Source of the DNA: Scalesia atractyloides
Taxonomy: Eukaryota > Streptophyta > Magnoliopsida > Asterales > Asteraceae
Assembly: GCA_947069175.1 (NCBI GenBank)
Contig: CAMTDV010000012.1
Location: forward strand, 41,200,341 to 41,264,340
Reading direction: 5' to 3'
Length of the DNA stretch: 64,000 nt
Below, piece by piece: positions 23,091 through 35,849 of this stretch; position 1 is the first letter of the stretch; each line of letters opens with the position of its first letter. A model generated the notes under the pieces. The model saw only the letters and a program-made list of their open reading frames with translations, had not been told where the DNA came from and ran no database searches. The position numbers were made by a program, and so were the translations under genes.

Positions 23091-24642
23091 TGCGAGGGTG
23101 TGTAAGATTTTTAGATATATTTTTAGTACTTTACACTCGTTTATTCAAGCTTTATATTTATAAAAACACGATATGCAACTATCACTCTCTAAAACACGCT
23201 AAGGCAAGGGCATTAATCGTTTACGCAGTATAGTGATGGTAAGATACCGAGGTCGTCTAAGGACACAAAAGCTTTTAATACTAGAGTATAGTCGATGTCT
23301 AATCTGATCAATTTTTAGGAAAGGTTTTTAATAAGTAAAAAGAAAGGAGTAACTAGAACTAAAAAAAGAAACAAATAAACAAGATAGAAGCACTTGGTTC
23401 CAACTCATTATTTACGTACCTTTAATGATTTCGACACTTTGGTTTTTTTAAGAGATTATCTTAGTTAAAGTGGCACGTCCCTCTTTTGGAGTCAGCACGG
23501 ATACAGTCCCGCAAGGCTGGAATATTAAAAGATAATTAAATAAGTTATTAATGCAAAATGTGGCATGTCCCTGTTTTGGAGGTATCGCTACCCTCGTCCA
23601 TATTGGTCTGAGTCAGTAGGGATACAGTCCCGCAAGGCCATGTTAAAGTTTTAAAAGCAGTTTATTTATAAGGGGTTCAAGCCGTTCTTACTTCAACGGA
23701 AGTCCTAATAAGCTTGAACCAAGTCCTCGCAGGATCTATACACTGAATGAGACACGGAATTTACCCATACCAACCTTCTAACCTCCTTCCAGGCAGTTAA
23801 CACGCGTTTAAATAGACCTTAAAGACACGAATGAGTTAATTAACCAAACATGAAGGATGATATAATAAAATTCACTTTCAATATAAAGCTCTAGTTATTA
23901 AAGTCACTAATACATACCCAATTAAAAAGTTAACCAAAGCTAGGAAATCAAAAGTAATACATAAATAACTTTTCTTCACCAAGTGATGTTAGAGATTAGC
24001 CAAGCATGGCCTTTGTTTGTCAAAAACTCTTACGATCAATCTTGGATCCCGAGACTACTACACACACTCTAAGATGGATGATGGATGAATGTGGTGGTAT
24101 TGTGGTGATGGAGTGGTGGCAGGTGTGAGAGAAGTTGTTTTCCAAGGGATGAGTTAAAATGAAACCAAGCACCCCTATTTATAGTTGGAAGCAGTGGCCT
24201 CACACGGCCCCATGTCTTTCTTCTTCTCTGTCTTCATTTACTATGTATCTCAGATCAGTCTACTACATGGCCCCGTGTGTCAACAGCACGGCCCCGTGGC
24301 CATAGTACTTGTTGTTCTATCCCAGATATGCAAATCTAGAAGTTGACCACGACCCTTGTCCAAGAGGACACGACCCCATGTCTTTTGTCTACTTCTATTA
24401 GTCTTCTTCTGATTTGGAATCTTGAAGGGCCCCATGCCAACGAGGCACGACATCGTGCCAGTCTTCTGATTCGTTGTTTTTAGTCTTGGGGTGAAGCTCA
24501 TAGGGCGGGTATAGTGTGTTGTCTTCCAGTCTTCTATACTTATGCTAGATTTTGTCGTTAATTTGTTTCTTTTGTACATTTAAGCTATATTTAACCTGAA
24601 AAACAAAAGTATACAAACAAACGCATATCGAATACCCTCACA
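23091..24642 (-). repeat. Element F 3' LTR
   Basis: Plus strand runs from TGCGAGGGTGTG to AATACCCTCACA. It contains several copies of the word CACGGCCCCGTG and variants near 24196-24440. It aligns with 28399-29986; this copy lacks a short piece near 23510 and the other copy lacks a short piece at its far end. Confidence 0.85.
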
Positions 24643-26300
24643 CTTGAATATTCGCTTTTTCTAAAGCAAAACTCTTTAATCTTTGCTTACACACCCAAAT
24701 GGAATTGGTAGACAAGAAGTTTTTGGGTCTTGTTTGTAGAGCGTCGGGAATCCAAGTTCTTTTATTCTTGTTTTTATACTATTTACAATCTTATTCGACA
24801 TGATTTATTTAGAACACTTTTTAAGAAAAATCAATATTTGTCGGCATAACATGCCTTTATAAAATTTCATTTAGGTATATACAAATTAACACACCTCACA
24901 AGTGATTACTCAACACTCAGCCGAAAATGTATAAGTGAAATGCTCAATACCGGTATGGAATTTACTCCTATCATATGCTTGACAAGTAATCAAACCTCCT
25001 CTTTAACAAAATACTTGTAAATATAAAGAGGACTTTTAGAAGGGTAGGTTGTTGGCTAGGGGTAGGGTGCTTTTATTAAAAAGAAGGCTAAAAATGTAAA
25101 AAGTCGTTTTCTTTTAAAATTTATTTATTTGCGACTTAGTTATAAACTATATGTTTATAAGCAATAATTTTGCTTAGTTATTTCTTGTAACTAGAGAGAT
25201 TCTTTTTTATTTTTTATTTTTTGATAAAAGGTTAAGTCACTTCTTTATATAACTTTCAAAAGAACCATTTTTACTAAAAATAAAGGGGTGTGAAAAGAAA
25301 ATTTTGGTTTTGGGTGATTGGTAAGTTGTGCAAAATGGTGTTTTTTGGGTTTCAAAATGAAAGGTTTAGGCTCAAAGAGGTTAACCAGGGGATTAGTTTT
25401 GTTTTTGGTGAGTAGATAAAAAGAAAATAAAGTTGAAGATGAAAAATAATATCTAATGCCTCCATCATATACTTACTTGGATTAGTTGGTAAAGACCGGG
25501 AATGTATTGTCTTATCAAGTTCTAGATTCGTAAGAACCACACGGCTAGTCACACAAGAAACCAAAATGAGCATTTAGTGAATATATAAATTTGAATGCTC
25601 GGTAAAGGCTCAAAACTCACATTTTTGGGGGAAAAAGGGTAAAAGTATGAAATTATATATACAATCAAATTTTATAAAGAATTGCCATGCCTTTTTATAA
25701 ACTTTTTTTTCCTATGTGGTTCTTTTTATAACGGCGCTATTGGTTGTAAACTTTATAAAATCTTGAAAATTTTTAAATCTTGGCTTCTAACTTAAACTAT
25801 AAACAAGACAAAAACAAACTAAAAAAATGTTTTTGATAAAGATTTGGAGTGTTTTAGCATTTCCAAGTAGAGTTTTGTGTAATACTTGTTTTTAGGACAA
25901 ACAATTTCAAGTTAAGCTCCCCCCCATGCACACACTAAATTACACATTGTCCTCAATGTGTCCAAAATTAGTTAAAATCGATTAAATGTGTAAACATGGA
26001 TTAAAAACAACAAATTTTTCAAAAACCAGACACTACACATGGGGACGTATTTTGGGGGCACGACCCGTGTCAAAAGTACGAGTACTAGTACAAGACTGTT
26101 GAGAATTTTTTTAGAAGACAGATATGTGGGTGTGCTTGGGGGACACGACCCTGTGTCAAAAGTGCCAGTAACCAAAATTGTTTCAACATCCATTTGGCAC
26201 TTTCCATCCTTCCTTCGGGTGTAGCTTATTCCTACAAAGAAAGAACTTAAGGAAAAACATTAAAATTAAAGATTACGCTAAAACTAATTAACCTAAGGAT
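24643..26300 (-). other. Element F 3' noncoding region (RT, RH and INT deleted)
   Basis: No coding domain. On the minus strand, 25955-25936 gives ACACATTGAGGACAATGTGT, a perfect short hairpin that in Athila follows the pol stop, and a G-rich tract lies just beyond near 25925. Positions 26037-26165 hold LTR-like words (gggcacgacccgtgtc, ggacacgaccctgtgtc). The jump from protease to this tail marks the deletion. Confidence 0.65.
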
Positions 26301-26385
26301 AGTCCATGGAATGCCTCAATGGTGTGCCATGTATATAAGGGTCCCATGCTAGGCACAAAGTCGGTCAAATGTTACCCGAGCGGGA

Positions 26386-26900
26386 TTACTCGCATCCCAA
26401 ATTGCATCGACCAATGGCGTAGTCGAGGCTCGAGTCTATGGCTTTTATGTAGTTGACCAGATCATCCTCCACCCTTTGTCCCACTTCGAACTTAACCTCC
26501 TTATCACCTACCGTTAACGTTAGTCTTCCGTCACTCATGTCCACCGTTGCTCGTGCAGTGATGAGGAATGGTCTTCCTAATATGAACGGGATTTCGATGT
26601 CTTCCTCCATATCTAGGATTACAAAGTCGGCCGGAAAAATGAATTCTCTGACCTTTACCAAGAGATTTTCTATGACACCTTGAGGGTATTTTACCGACCT
26701 ATCCACAAGTTGTATACTCATCCTTGTAGGATGTGGCTTTCCTAGCCCAAGGAGGTTAAACATAGAGACGGGCATTAGGTTGATGCTAGCCCCTAAGTCA
26801 GCAAGAGCATTGCTTATTGGTGACCCTCCAATGGAGCAAGGAATAGTGAAGCTTCCGGGATCAATTTTCTTTTGGGGGAGTTTGTTGAGTAGTGCCGCCG
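26386..26900 (-). pseudogene. Element F aspartic protease (Athila type)
   Basis: Reads IGGSPISNALADLGASINLM (DLG in place of the DTG/DSG-type catalytic motif, as I recall for Athila), then LGLGKPHPTRMSIQLVDRSV, FIFPADFVILDMEEDIEIP and FILGRPFLITARATVDMSDG. The block is open for 129 codons from 26775. It is one of the better preserved coding segments of the window. Confidence 0.85.
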
Positions 26901-28120
26901 AGCATTCTTCACTTAAGTTGACTTGTTGGAATGATTAAATCTTCCTTTTGTGGGTTAGGAAGTCTCTCATGAATTTGGAATATTTTGGCATTTGGGTGAG
27001 GACCTCCATAAAAGGAAGATTGATATATAGTTGTTTAAGCAAACTTATAAACTTAGTGAGTTGCTCGTCGGTCTTTTGCTAGAGTAAACGACCGGGGTAT
27101 GGGACCGGGGGCGGTTTGTTTGGTTCAGCGTTTTGGGGTTGAGTATTTCCTTGGTTATTGATTATGTGTGTTTTTGTGGTTTGTGAATCTGGTTTTTGTG
27201 GTGTTGGTTCATCCTCGGGTCCTACCTTTTAATTTCTTATGTTGATAACGTTTATTTGGGCTTTTGGATTTGTTTCGGTGTTATTAGGCAAGGCCCCTTG
27301 TGGTCTTTTGGAGAAATTGTGGGCAAGTTGGCTTACTTTTGTTTCGATGTTTTGCATGCTAGCCCGTTGGTTCCTAATTTCAGCTTCGATTTGTAGGAAC
27401 CTTTCCGAGTACCTTTTGTCGGATTCAGAGAGAAGGCGATGATGAGGTCCTCAAGCCTTTCTCTTACTCCTTGTTGTTGTGGTTGGAAGCCGTGTTGCTA
27501 TTTTTAGGGTTGTTGTTGAAAGTTGGATCGTTGGTTTTGATTTTGTTGGTTGCTACCCCCCGAATCTCTCCAACCAAAGTTGGATGAATTTTGCCACTCG
27601 AGGTTGAAGGTTTTGCCTAGGCCACTCGGTGGGCAAGGGCAGTTGTAAAGGTAGTTTACCACTTCTGCTTGATTTCCCATTTCTTTCATACAACTGCAGT
27701 TTTCATGCAGTCTGCCACACCCTTTGCAAGCCATAACTGGAACAGTTTTATTTAATTGGAGTTTCTTTATTTTTGTGGTTAAAGCTTCGATTGGGCCTAT
27801 AAAGAGGTGGTTTTGTCCACTTTTTGGGCAACTGGGGAAATTGATTTTGAACCCCTAGGTGTATGCCATTAAAAACTGTTTTGAGTAATTTCCTCAATTT
27901 GATTATAAATGTCCTCGGGTTGCCGATTCCCAAGGAGTCCCCCGGAGTTCGAATCAAGGATTTTCCTTGTGTGTGGTAAGAGTCCATTGTAGAAAATAGA
28001 CACTTATTGCCATCGTTCAAGACCATGATGCTGGCATTTCCTCAATAACTCCTTGAACTTTTCCCATGTTCCATACAAAGACTCCCTATCGTCTTATTGT
28101 TTATCATCTTACATTGATTT
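26900..28120 (-). pseudogene. Element F gag (broken)
   Basis: Minus-strand pieces include TWEKFKELLRKCQHHG near 28060-28015, the Athila gag core; a Cys/His knuckle CKGCGRLHENCSC near 27730; an Asn/Gln-rich stretch (QQNQNQRSNFQQQP) at 27560-27504; and low-complexity gag tail to the protease. Many frame changes. The product would package element RNA. Confidence 0.72.
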
Positions 28121-28363
28121 CATCAAAACAATCACATCAATATCAAACTCAGATCCTAGCATGTGTCTTAGTTCCAGTAACCAGATAACAGATTCTTTCC
28201 TATGTTGTAAGTCAGACACGGCCCTGTGTTGATCAAACACGGCCCCTTGTTGTTTCTGCAAGAGAAAGAAAAATTTTAGAAAAAGAAGAAAAACCTAAAA
28301 AGAAAAATTCTAAGAGCATAAAAATGATTAGGCCGCCGATTTTAAAGTTTCTTAAAATCCTTG

Positions 28364-28383
28364 TGTCCCCGGCAATAACGCCA
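28364..28383 (-). other. Element F primer-binding site
   Basis: The minus strand reads TGGCGTTATTGCCGGGGACA, close to the TGGCGCCGTTGCCGGGGA site used with tRNA-Asp by Athila-type elements. It lies 15 bases inside the 5' LTR boundary at 28399. Confidence 0.75.
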
Positions 28384-28398
28384 AAAACTTGACCTATG

Positions 28399-29986
28399 TG
28401 CGAGGGTGTGTAAGATTTTTAGATATATCTTAAGTACTTTACGCTCGTTTATTCAAGCTTGAAATTTATAAAAACACGGTACGCAACTATCACTCTCTAC
28501 AACACGCTAGGGCAAGTGCACCTTCGTCGGCGTAGTATAGTGATGGTAAGATACCGAGGTTGTCCAAGGACACAAGAGCTTTTAATACTGGAATATAGTC
28601 GACGTCTAATCTGATCATATTTTTAGGAAAGGTTTTTAATAAGTAAAAATAAAGGAGTAACTAGAATAAAAAAATAAACAAATAGACAAGATAGAATCAC
28701 TTGGTTCCAACTCTTATTTGCGTATCCTTTAATGATTTTGACGCTTTGGTTCTTTTAAGAGATTATCTTAGTTAAAGTGGCATGTCCCTCTTTTGGAGGC
28801 AACGCTACCCTCAACCATTTGGTCTGAGTCAGCACAGATACAGTCCCGCAAGGCTGGAATATTGAAAGATAATTAAATAAGTTATTAATGCAAAATGTGG
28901 CATGTCCCTCTTTTGGAGGTACCGCTACCCTCGTCCATATTGGTCTGAGTCAGTAGGGATACAGTCCCGCAAGGCCGGGTTAAAGTTTTAATAGCAGTTT
29001 ATTTATAAGGGGTTCAAGCCGTTCTTACTTCCCCCGGTTTGATGCTATCTGCCTCAAGGGAATCCTAATAAGCTTGAACTAAGTTCTCGTAGGATATATA
29101 CACTGAACGAGGCATGAACTTTACCCATACCACCCTTCCAACCCCTTTCCAGGCAGTTAACATGCTTTATATAGACCATAAAGACATGAATGAGTTAATC
29201 AACAAAACATGAAGGATGATAGAATAAAATTCACTTTCAATATAAAAAAACTAGTTATTAAAGTCATTAATACATACCCAATTAAAAAGTTAACCAAAAC
29301 TAGGAAATCAAAAGTAATACATAAAGAACTTTTCTTCACCAAGTGATATAAGAGATTAGCCAAGCATGGCATTTGTTTGACAAAAACTCTTACGATCAAT
29401 ATCGAATCCCGAGACTACTACACACACTCTAAGATGGATGATGGATGAATGTGGTGGATGATGGTAGTATTACGGTGATGGAGTGGTGGCAGGTGTGGGA
29501 AAAGTGGTTTGCCAAGGGATGAGTTGAAATGAAACCAAGCACCCCTGTTTATAGCTGGAAACAATGGCCTCACACAGCCCCGTGTCTTCCTTCTTCTCTG
29601 TCTTGATTTAATACGTATGTCAGATCAGTCTACTACACGGCCCCGTGTGTCAACGGCACGGTCCCATGGCCATTGTACTTGCTGTACTATCCCAGATATG
29701 CAAATCTTGAAGTTGACCACGACCCATGTCCAAGAGGACACGGCCCCGTGTCTCTTGTCTGCTTTTGTTTGTCTTCTTCTAATCTGGAATCTGGCACGGC
29801 CACGTGGCAGACTTCTGATTCGTCGTTTTTAGTCTTGGGGTGAAGCTCGGAGGGCTGGTATAATGTGTTGTCTTCCTGTCTTCTATACATATGCCTGATT
29901 TTGTCGTTAATTTGTTCCTTTTGTACATTTACGCTCTTTTTATCCTGAAAATTAAAAGTATACAAAGAAACACACTTTTTCCAACA
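28399..29986 (-). repeat. Element F 5' LTR
   Basis: Starts TGCGAGGGTGTGTAAG and runs parallel with the 3' LTR to near 29975. CACGGCCCCGTG words recur at 29636-29670 and 29740-29755. The final bases differ from the other LTR, so the outer edge is approximate. Confidence 0.8.
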
Positions 29987-30039
29987 TTAGTACTAAAAGG
30001 GTTGATTTTATATTGTATTTGATACAATTCATATGTTTC

Positions 30040-30147
30040 ATTGACGCATATTAGGGGTACTTACATACACAATCAAAATCTAACATTTAATCCTATTACA
30101 AACTCGACACGACTCGTAGACGCAGGCAACAGACATATGTATCAACA
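30040..30147 (-). repeat. Element C 3' LTR, right part
   Basis: From ggggtacttacatacac to ATGTATCAACA, the U3 start of the LTR; on the element's strand it begins TGTTGATACATATG. The polypurine tract CAAGGGGGAGTT (30159-30148) is directly outside. It continues the sequence interrupted at 23090, with a short extra stretch of uncertain origin at 29987-30039. Confidence 0.75.
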
Positions 30148-30419
30148 AACTCCCCCTTGTATGTTGTCGCTATCTCGATCAGTCTTCAAAACTTCATGAC
30201 TTTAATATCAACGCCCAAAGAAATATTTCCTGATCATTTGCCTCTTCAGCTCAAATGTAGACATTGGTGTTTGGTCAGTCTTCGGCGGCTTCATAAACTG
30301 ATATCTTGCAATCGATGCCTTCTTCATTTTCACTTGAATCCTTTCTTCCTTTTTATATCTTTTAGAAATTCGACTCTTTTAATATCTCTCCATTTGGTAT
30401 ACCACATCTTTCCAGAATT

Positions 30420-33400
30420 GATCTCATATTCATACTAGACTCTGATCATATTCTGATACTTCAAGGCATGAACTGAATCTTGTAGTTGATGTACAATCTT
30501 GTTATAGAACAATTTCTCAACATCTTTTTAAGATAAATTCACTAGCACATCGGGTCTAAAATCCGTATAGCTCTCCACAAACCATCAGACCTCAATGCTA
30601 TCACAGCTTCACCTGTCTCTTTATGATACTCCCACCATTTAAAATCTTGACATAAATCCGGCTCGATTTTCATTAACGGCATTTTCTTCATTATACGTGG
30701 TCGTTTCATGATCAATGTCACTCACGTTCTTTTGTCTTTTGATCGATCATAATAATCTTTTTCGGATAATGAGGTTTCTCGTTTGGAAAATCATGATTTG
30801 CTTCACATCTTATCAGCTTTCACAGTTTCTGATCGCCTAGTTTCATCTGAAAATTTATCAACTTTGTTTGACATAACTCCTACACGTCCCACAACGGCAG
30901 AGTTTTAATATCCTGTAAGTATCGGAAGTATTGAACTCCAAATTCTCTTTTTATTCCCCAAATGTTCATATCTGGTAACCAACCCTAGCTTATTATGTCT
31001 CCCATTGTGAAGAAAGATAACAGTCGTCTGAACTTTCATTCTTTGGGCATTTCTCTAAACCAGGTTTTCTGAGCTTCCATTATATCTTCTTTACTAAGCC
31101 TCGGAATCTTTTCATCTTTCACTGTCTCTTCAAACTTTCTTTTCAACAGATCATTTGTTTCTTTACTAAACAACTCTTGAAATGTTGGGAAGTCATCTCT
31201 TCCTTCACAAGAATATTTAACAGTTTCATCATTAGAATCATCCTCCATGACAACATTATCAAAATCATCAGCATCTTCAACATATTAGTATACATAATCA
31301 TCTAGCTTTGCAATGTTAATGTTGTTCAATTCTTCTTCGAAATCTAACTCCCGTCATCTTTGCTATTTCTTCTTTAGAATAATTTTGAACGAATTCACCT
31401 TCTTCAACTCCATGCTACAGAATAATTGTTTGATTTTGAATTGAAGGAACAACGATTAGTGGGATAATGTCTGTGGAAATTCCTGAATTCTCTTCGTCAT
31501 TCACAGGATCCTTCTACTCCCCCTTTCTATCAACATCATCTTCTTGATTTACATTGTCATTTAAGAAATCGTCGTAGTCACCAGAATCAACAGATTTACC
31601 CTAATATACCAACAACCCTGTACTACCCTGAGTATCATCATCATCACCTTTATCATCGTCATCACCATGATTATCACCTTCAACATCCACATCTTCATCA
31701 ATTTCTTTATCATCATCTTCTTTTTCCTTTACCGGTTCTTTCTTCTTTTCTGAATGATAAGGAACATCTTTTACAGGACCAATCAAAACGAACTTGGAAA
31801 TATCAATCTCTGGCTCAGGCGTAATAATAGGCACATCATCAATCTTTCCTTTGCCTTTATCTGCATTTGCAGCTTCAGCTTCAGCAACAACCTTTGGAGC
31901 CCTTTCAGCAGCCCTTTCTCTGGCTTCATCAATCTCTATCAAACTGAATTCTGATTCAAAGCTTATTCCCATTTTCTTTTCAAGAACTTTGTACAAAACT
32001 TCAAGCTTTCTATCTTTGACTATCTTGTCAGCTTCTAGAACACTTAGTATTTTTCTCAGTCTGTCATTCTCCGAATCCAGACTTGCAATAACCGCTTGCA
32101 TTTGTTGTCATACAGCTTCCAAAGCCTTGACCTTGTTTCCAAATCTTTTATTTTCTGATCATTTTGATTTCGAGAAAATCAAATTTCATTTCTCCTGTTG
32201 ATTCCATATTTGGAAATGGAAAATCATCATCGAAAATATGTTCTGCATCTCTAACAGAAGGAACTGTAGGATGAGATTGTCGTCTTGTAGAAGATTGAGA
32301 GTTGAATGCGGGTTTTTTGGCGGTATGGTTGTTTTGATGGAGACAGTGGTTGTTGTTGTTGTGGTGATGGGCATGTTGAGAAGTTGTTGGTGGGGTTTGA
32401 ATTGGTATAACATTCTCGGTTTCAACTTCAGCTTCAACTATTGGCGTCTTTTATCTCTAACCACTGATTCACTTACAGTAGTTGGTTTCTTTGTTACTTT
32501 CAAATAATTCCTCCTTGATTTCTTTGCTGATGGAGACAGTCGTTTTCTTACTTAAATCAGAAGCTTTGCTTTTCACTCTCTTAGGAGGCACATATGGTTC
32601 ATCATCTCCATCTTTTGTCTTTTTCTTTCTTTAAGAAATTCTTTTCTCAGCCATAGCCCTAGGATCATGCATTGTGGGAGCCATTTTGGTGATTTCAATA
32701 AAACCGTCACTATCTATTTCCTTAGAATCTGCATCATTCCCACCTTCAAATGCTTCTTTCTCAATCTCACCAGCAAGATTAGTAGTATCTACGGTGCTCT
32801 TTTCAACCCGTTCATGATCTGAAGTCGAAGAAAATACTTCAGCTTCAACATTTTCTTGAACATGCTCTTCTTCATCAGAACTTTCGTCATGAAGTATAGT
32901 TTGTGCAATTATTTTGTTCACATTTCCTTTTTGCTTCCTGCCTTTTTCATTTTTTTCATCTTCTTTCACATACCATCTGCTTCTCTTCACTACAAAATCT
33001 TCTAACCTCTCTTCCTCGTCATTCTCATAATTGCTTTCATCCTTTTCCATTTATTCTTTAGTGGTGCAATATGATTCCCGTCTTTTATATGGCTGAAGAA
33101 CTTCCTGAATGGAGGAATAGTCTTTGATAAGTACTGATTCAGGCGATCTAATTACGGATCCATCATTTGCTCAAGAAGCAGCTAATCAGTTTCTTATTTT
33201 ACAAGATTTGGAAATTGATCATCAAGCATCATATGCACAAATCTCGAAAATTGATCATCAAGCATCACTTATCCTTTCGTGATGTTGGTCTTCATCTGCT
33301 CAAAGAATATTATTGTAAAGTTATAAGGCAGATTTAAAGTCAGAGCAGCTATTATACACATCTGGTAGTAAACCAAAACATTGAAATTGCCCTTTCTGCG

Positions 33401-33850
33401 CCCCAAGGCATGAATCACAGAATAAACGAAGAACTTGTAGGGTCTAGAGAGATAAGCTTTCAAGAAATTTATTTCATTGAAGTGACTGATGTAGCCCATT
33501 TGGTAAAAGCAACCTTTGACCATCTATTCTTAGTAACCTGTTGGATCACCATCTTCATCTTTGAAATCCAAAACTCTCCTGATCAATGCTTCGGTGATAA
33601 ATACTTCTTTATCTTCTTTCCCGATTCTAACAAATGATCAAATAGCTGGTGGATCAGGTATGAACTTCGCATGCTCCTAGACACGCTCTATGTGAGATCT
33701 ATAAGTTTTGTGTTGTTTTGTGAGCGCTTTCTTGATCCTTATTCGTCCCACTCTAGAATAGATTCAAACGGCTTCATCTTTGTCAGCTCTTTATCCAGCA
33801 CACAACAAATATTGTGCTTTGGGTCAAAGTTAGATGCTTTAGCCTACAGA
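30420..33850 (-). pseudogene. Element C ORF2 (pol-distal, SIRE env-like position), broken
   Basis: Near the N-terminus: EVFITEALIRRVLDFKDEDG (about 33600). Next comes a conserved domain at 33523-33269 with AYLSRPYKFFVYSVIHALGR followed by RKG and LNLPYNFTIIFFEQM; the same pattern occurs in ORF2 of element G. Then an acidic/basic tract (33050-32631), a coiled coil with DSENDRLRKILSVLEADKIV (32101 down), an Asp-rich run near 31690-31620, and a C-terminal part with KWWEYHKETGEAVIALRSDG. Stops and frameshifts are frequent. No signal peptide or membrane helix is evident, so the envelope label is doubtful. Function unknown; possibly related to the plant-transposon protein domain family. Confidence 0.65.
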
Positions 33851-33869
33851 AACATATAAAATCAACACT

Positions 33870-35840
33870 TAGTCACAATTTCAAAAATGCCAACTTCGAT
33901 GTGGAGGTATTTATGTACCTTTGTATGAAGGTATGTTAAAACAGATTATTACCAAAAACAATCTATGTTCGTGCGAGGGTATTTTTAACCTTTTAACACT
34001 TTTTACCTTCGTGCGAAGGTAATCATTTTACCTTTGTACGGAGGTAGTTATCTCTGTATGAACACATAAAGATCAAATGTTTGATTTTTGCATGTTTTGA
34101 TTAAATTGATGATGATTATACATCCTAACAACGCCGATTTAACATTTTTATGAATTCAATTTTAAGCAGACCTACAAATTTGTTTTTTAAAGGTTCAATC
34201 AGTTCATTTCTCTGTCCAAAGTGGTATACAAAATACCTTTCCCATTGTTCGTGATATGCAAATCAATCACTACAATGTAATTTTGGCAGCAATTTGTTAC
34301 TTTGAAAACGTTTTTCTCTCAAACCTAGTTCGTGCGAAGGAAATAGAAATAGTGTAAAGATGTTATCTTCATGCGAAGGAACTTATATAGTTCTCAAAAG
34401 TTACCTTCATGCAAGGGTAAAATGACTACCTTCGTACGAGGGTGTTCCTTTGTGTGAAGGTAACCAATGTTTTTCAAACTTTTCAATTTTTCAAACATTT
34501 TACCAGTTTTAACAAGCCACTTAGTTAACTAAGTCCAAGTTAATGACCCTGGCTAGCTGATTTGTCTACCAAGTCTAAGTTAATGACCTTGGTTAAACAA
34601 TTTATGAACAAACTGATGTTTTCTATCAATTTTAAGTTTCAAATTAATGAACCTTTGATCATTTCAAAACATTTTCTCATTTCAGATAAGCTCCCAACCG
34701 TTGTTCCAGATTCTGCTTAGCAACCTTTAGACTTTGAAAATCAGCTTTCCATCATCGGCAGTTGAAAATAAAATGAAACAAAATCTTTTTGAATTTTTCA
34801 AAGTTTATGCTAAAACACACAGAAAATCTTTTTGGGTTTTCTAAAATGAAATAACTATGTACAAAACATATTTACAGACATTTTTGTAAGAGGATCATAT
34901 CAGTTTTTTAGACTTATCACTAGTACCGTTGATCTTAGTAAACTTTAAGTTTTTAAATAAGTTCACTTTGATTGTCAGTATTTTGGTCCACTTAAACTTC
35001 TACACATTTATGAATTGTTTCAAGATACGGTAATTAGATGTCTTAGAACTTGACTTAATAGTGTCTCCCACCTCTGAATATACTCCCGTACCAAGATCCT
35101 TGGATTTCATCTTACAGGTGAATATATCTAACTAATATTTGTATTTGGGTTGTGCGACGTCTTGAGAGCTCAGGTTAGTACCATCGTACAGACAAACAGA
35201 TGAAGGCTCGACATAAAAGTGATGTTCCATATTTTGGAATCTTTTGACTTCATTGTCAGATCTTTCGATACTTTCAATTTTAATGCAGTTTAGGGTTTTT
35301 AAAGAAAAAGTATTCTACAAGTTCTAGGTCATTGCTTACGCAAAATCAGAAGAACTTGTATAATACCCAAGATATCAACTACATATATAAAGACCTAGTC
35401 TCTTAGAATCCGGTAATCTCTCAAACGAAATTTCTGTTTACTAAGACCATATATACGAGAGATTTAAACCCACTAAATAAGAAGTTTTTCTTTATGTTTA
35501 TATCTCGAAAAAAATTAGTGAATGTGAAAAATCTACTGGCACATCATCAGTGAAACCTGTTTAAACACTTTGACACTACATTTCTTTAGCGTATTGTGAT
35601 AGTCCATTGATGTACTATCATTTCCTCTTTTTACACAAAAACTCTTTTTGTCTTTTTCAATGTTTTTGTACCTCCAAATTTTTATATGTTTTTATATTTT
35701 TAACCACAATTTCTCCCCCAAATATCCAAAACATATTTTTGGATTGTTAGTTTTAAAGAAAGAACTTGAAAACAAAAACTTTAATAAACCGATGAGGATT
35801 ACATCAAATTGTCATCCATCTGGTTTCAACCTCTTTGTCC
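33870..35840 (-). repeat. Element C spacer between pol and ORF2, with palindromic word arrays
   Basis: No coding domain. Two clusters of the family word (ttcgtgcgaaggta, cctttgtacggaggta and similar) lie at 33895-34060 and 34325-34465. Further right are sequences shared with the equivalent regions of other copies, for example ggttagtaccatcgtacag near 35172, against ggttagtaccaacgtaccg near 51910 in G. A poly-T/A-rich segment precedes the RNase H stop. Confidence 0.7.
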
Positions 35841-35849
35841 CCCCATGAT

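Larger units (their letters stand above)
23091..29986 (-). mobile_element. Element F: Athila-like Ty3/gypsy element, lacking RT to INT
   Basis: LTRs at 23091-24642 and 28399 to about 29986 share the start TGCGAGGGTGTGTAAG and run parallel for about 1.55 kb. Inside, on the minus strand: primer-binding site, gag (28120-26900), protease (26900-26386), then noncoding DNA up to the 3' LTR. RT, RNase H and integrase are missing, so F is an internally deleted copy. Protease sequence and the ACATTGAGGACAATGT signature identify Athila. It inserted into the 3' LTR of element C. I could not find a clean target duplication. Confidence 0.82.

Noticed and set aside
32238..32507. Plus-strand Val-rich open frame
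   Set aside because: It is the antisense of a Thr/Pro-rich stretch of ORF2 of element C.
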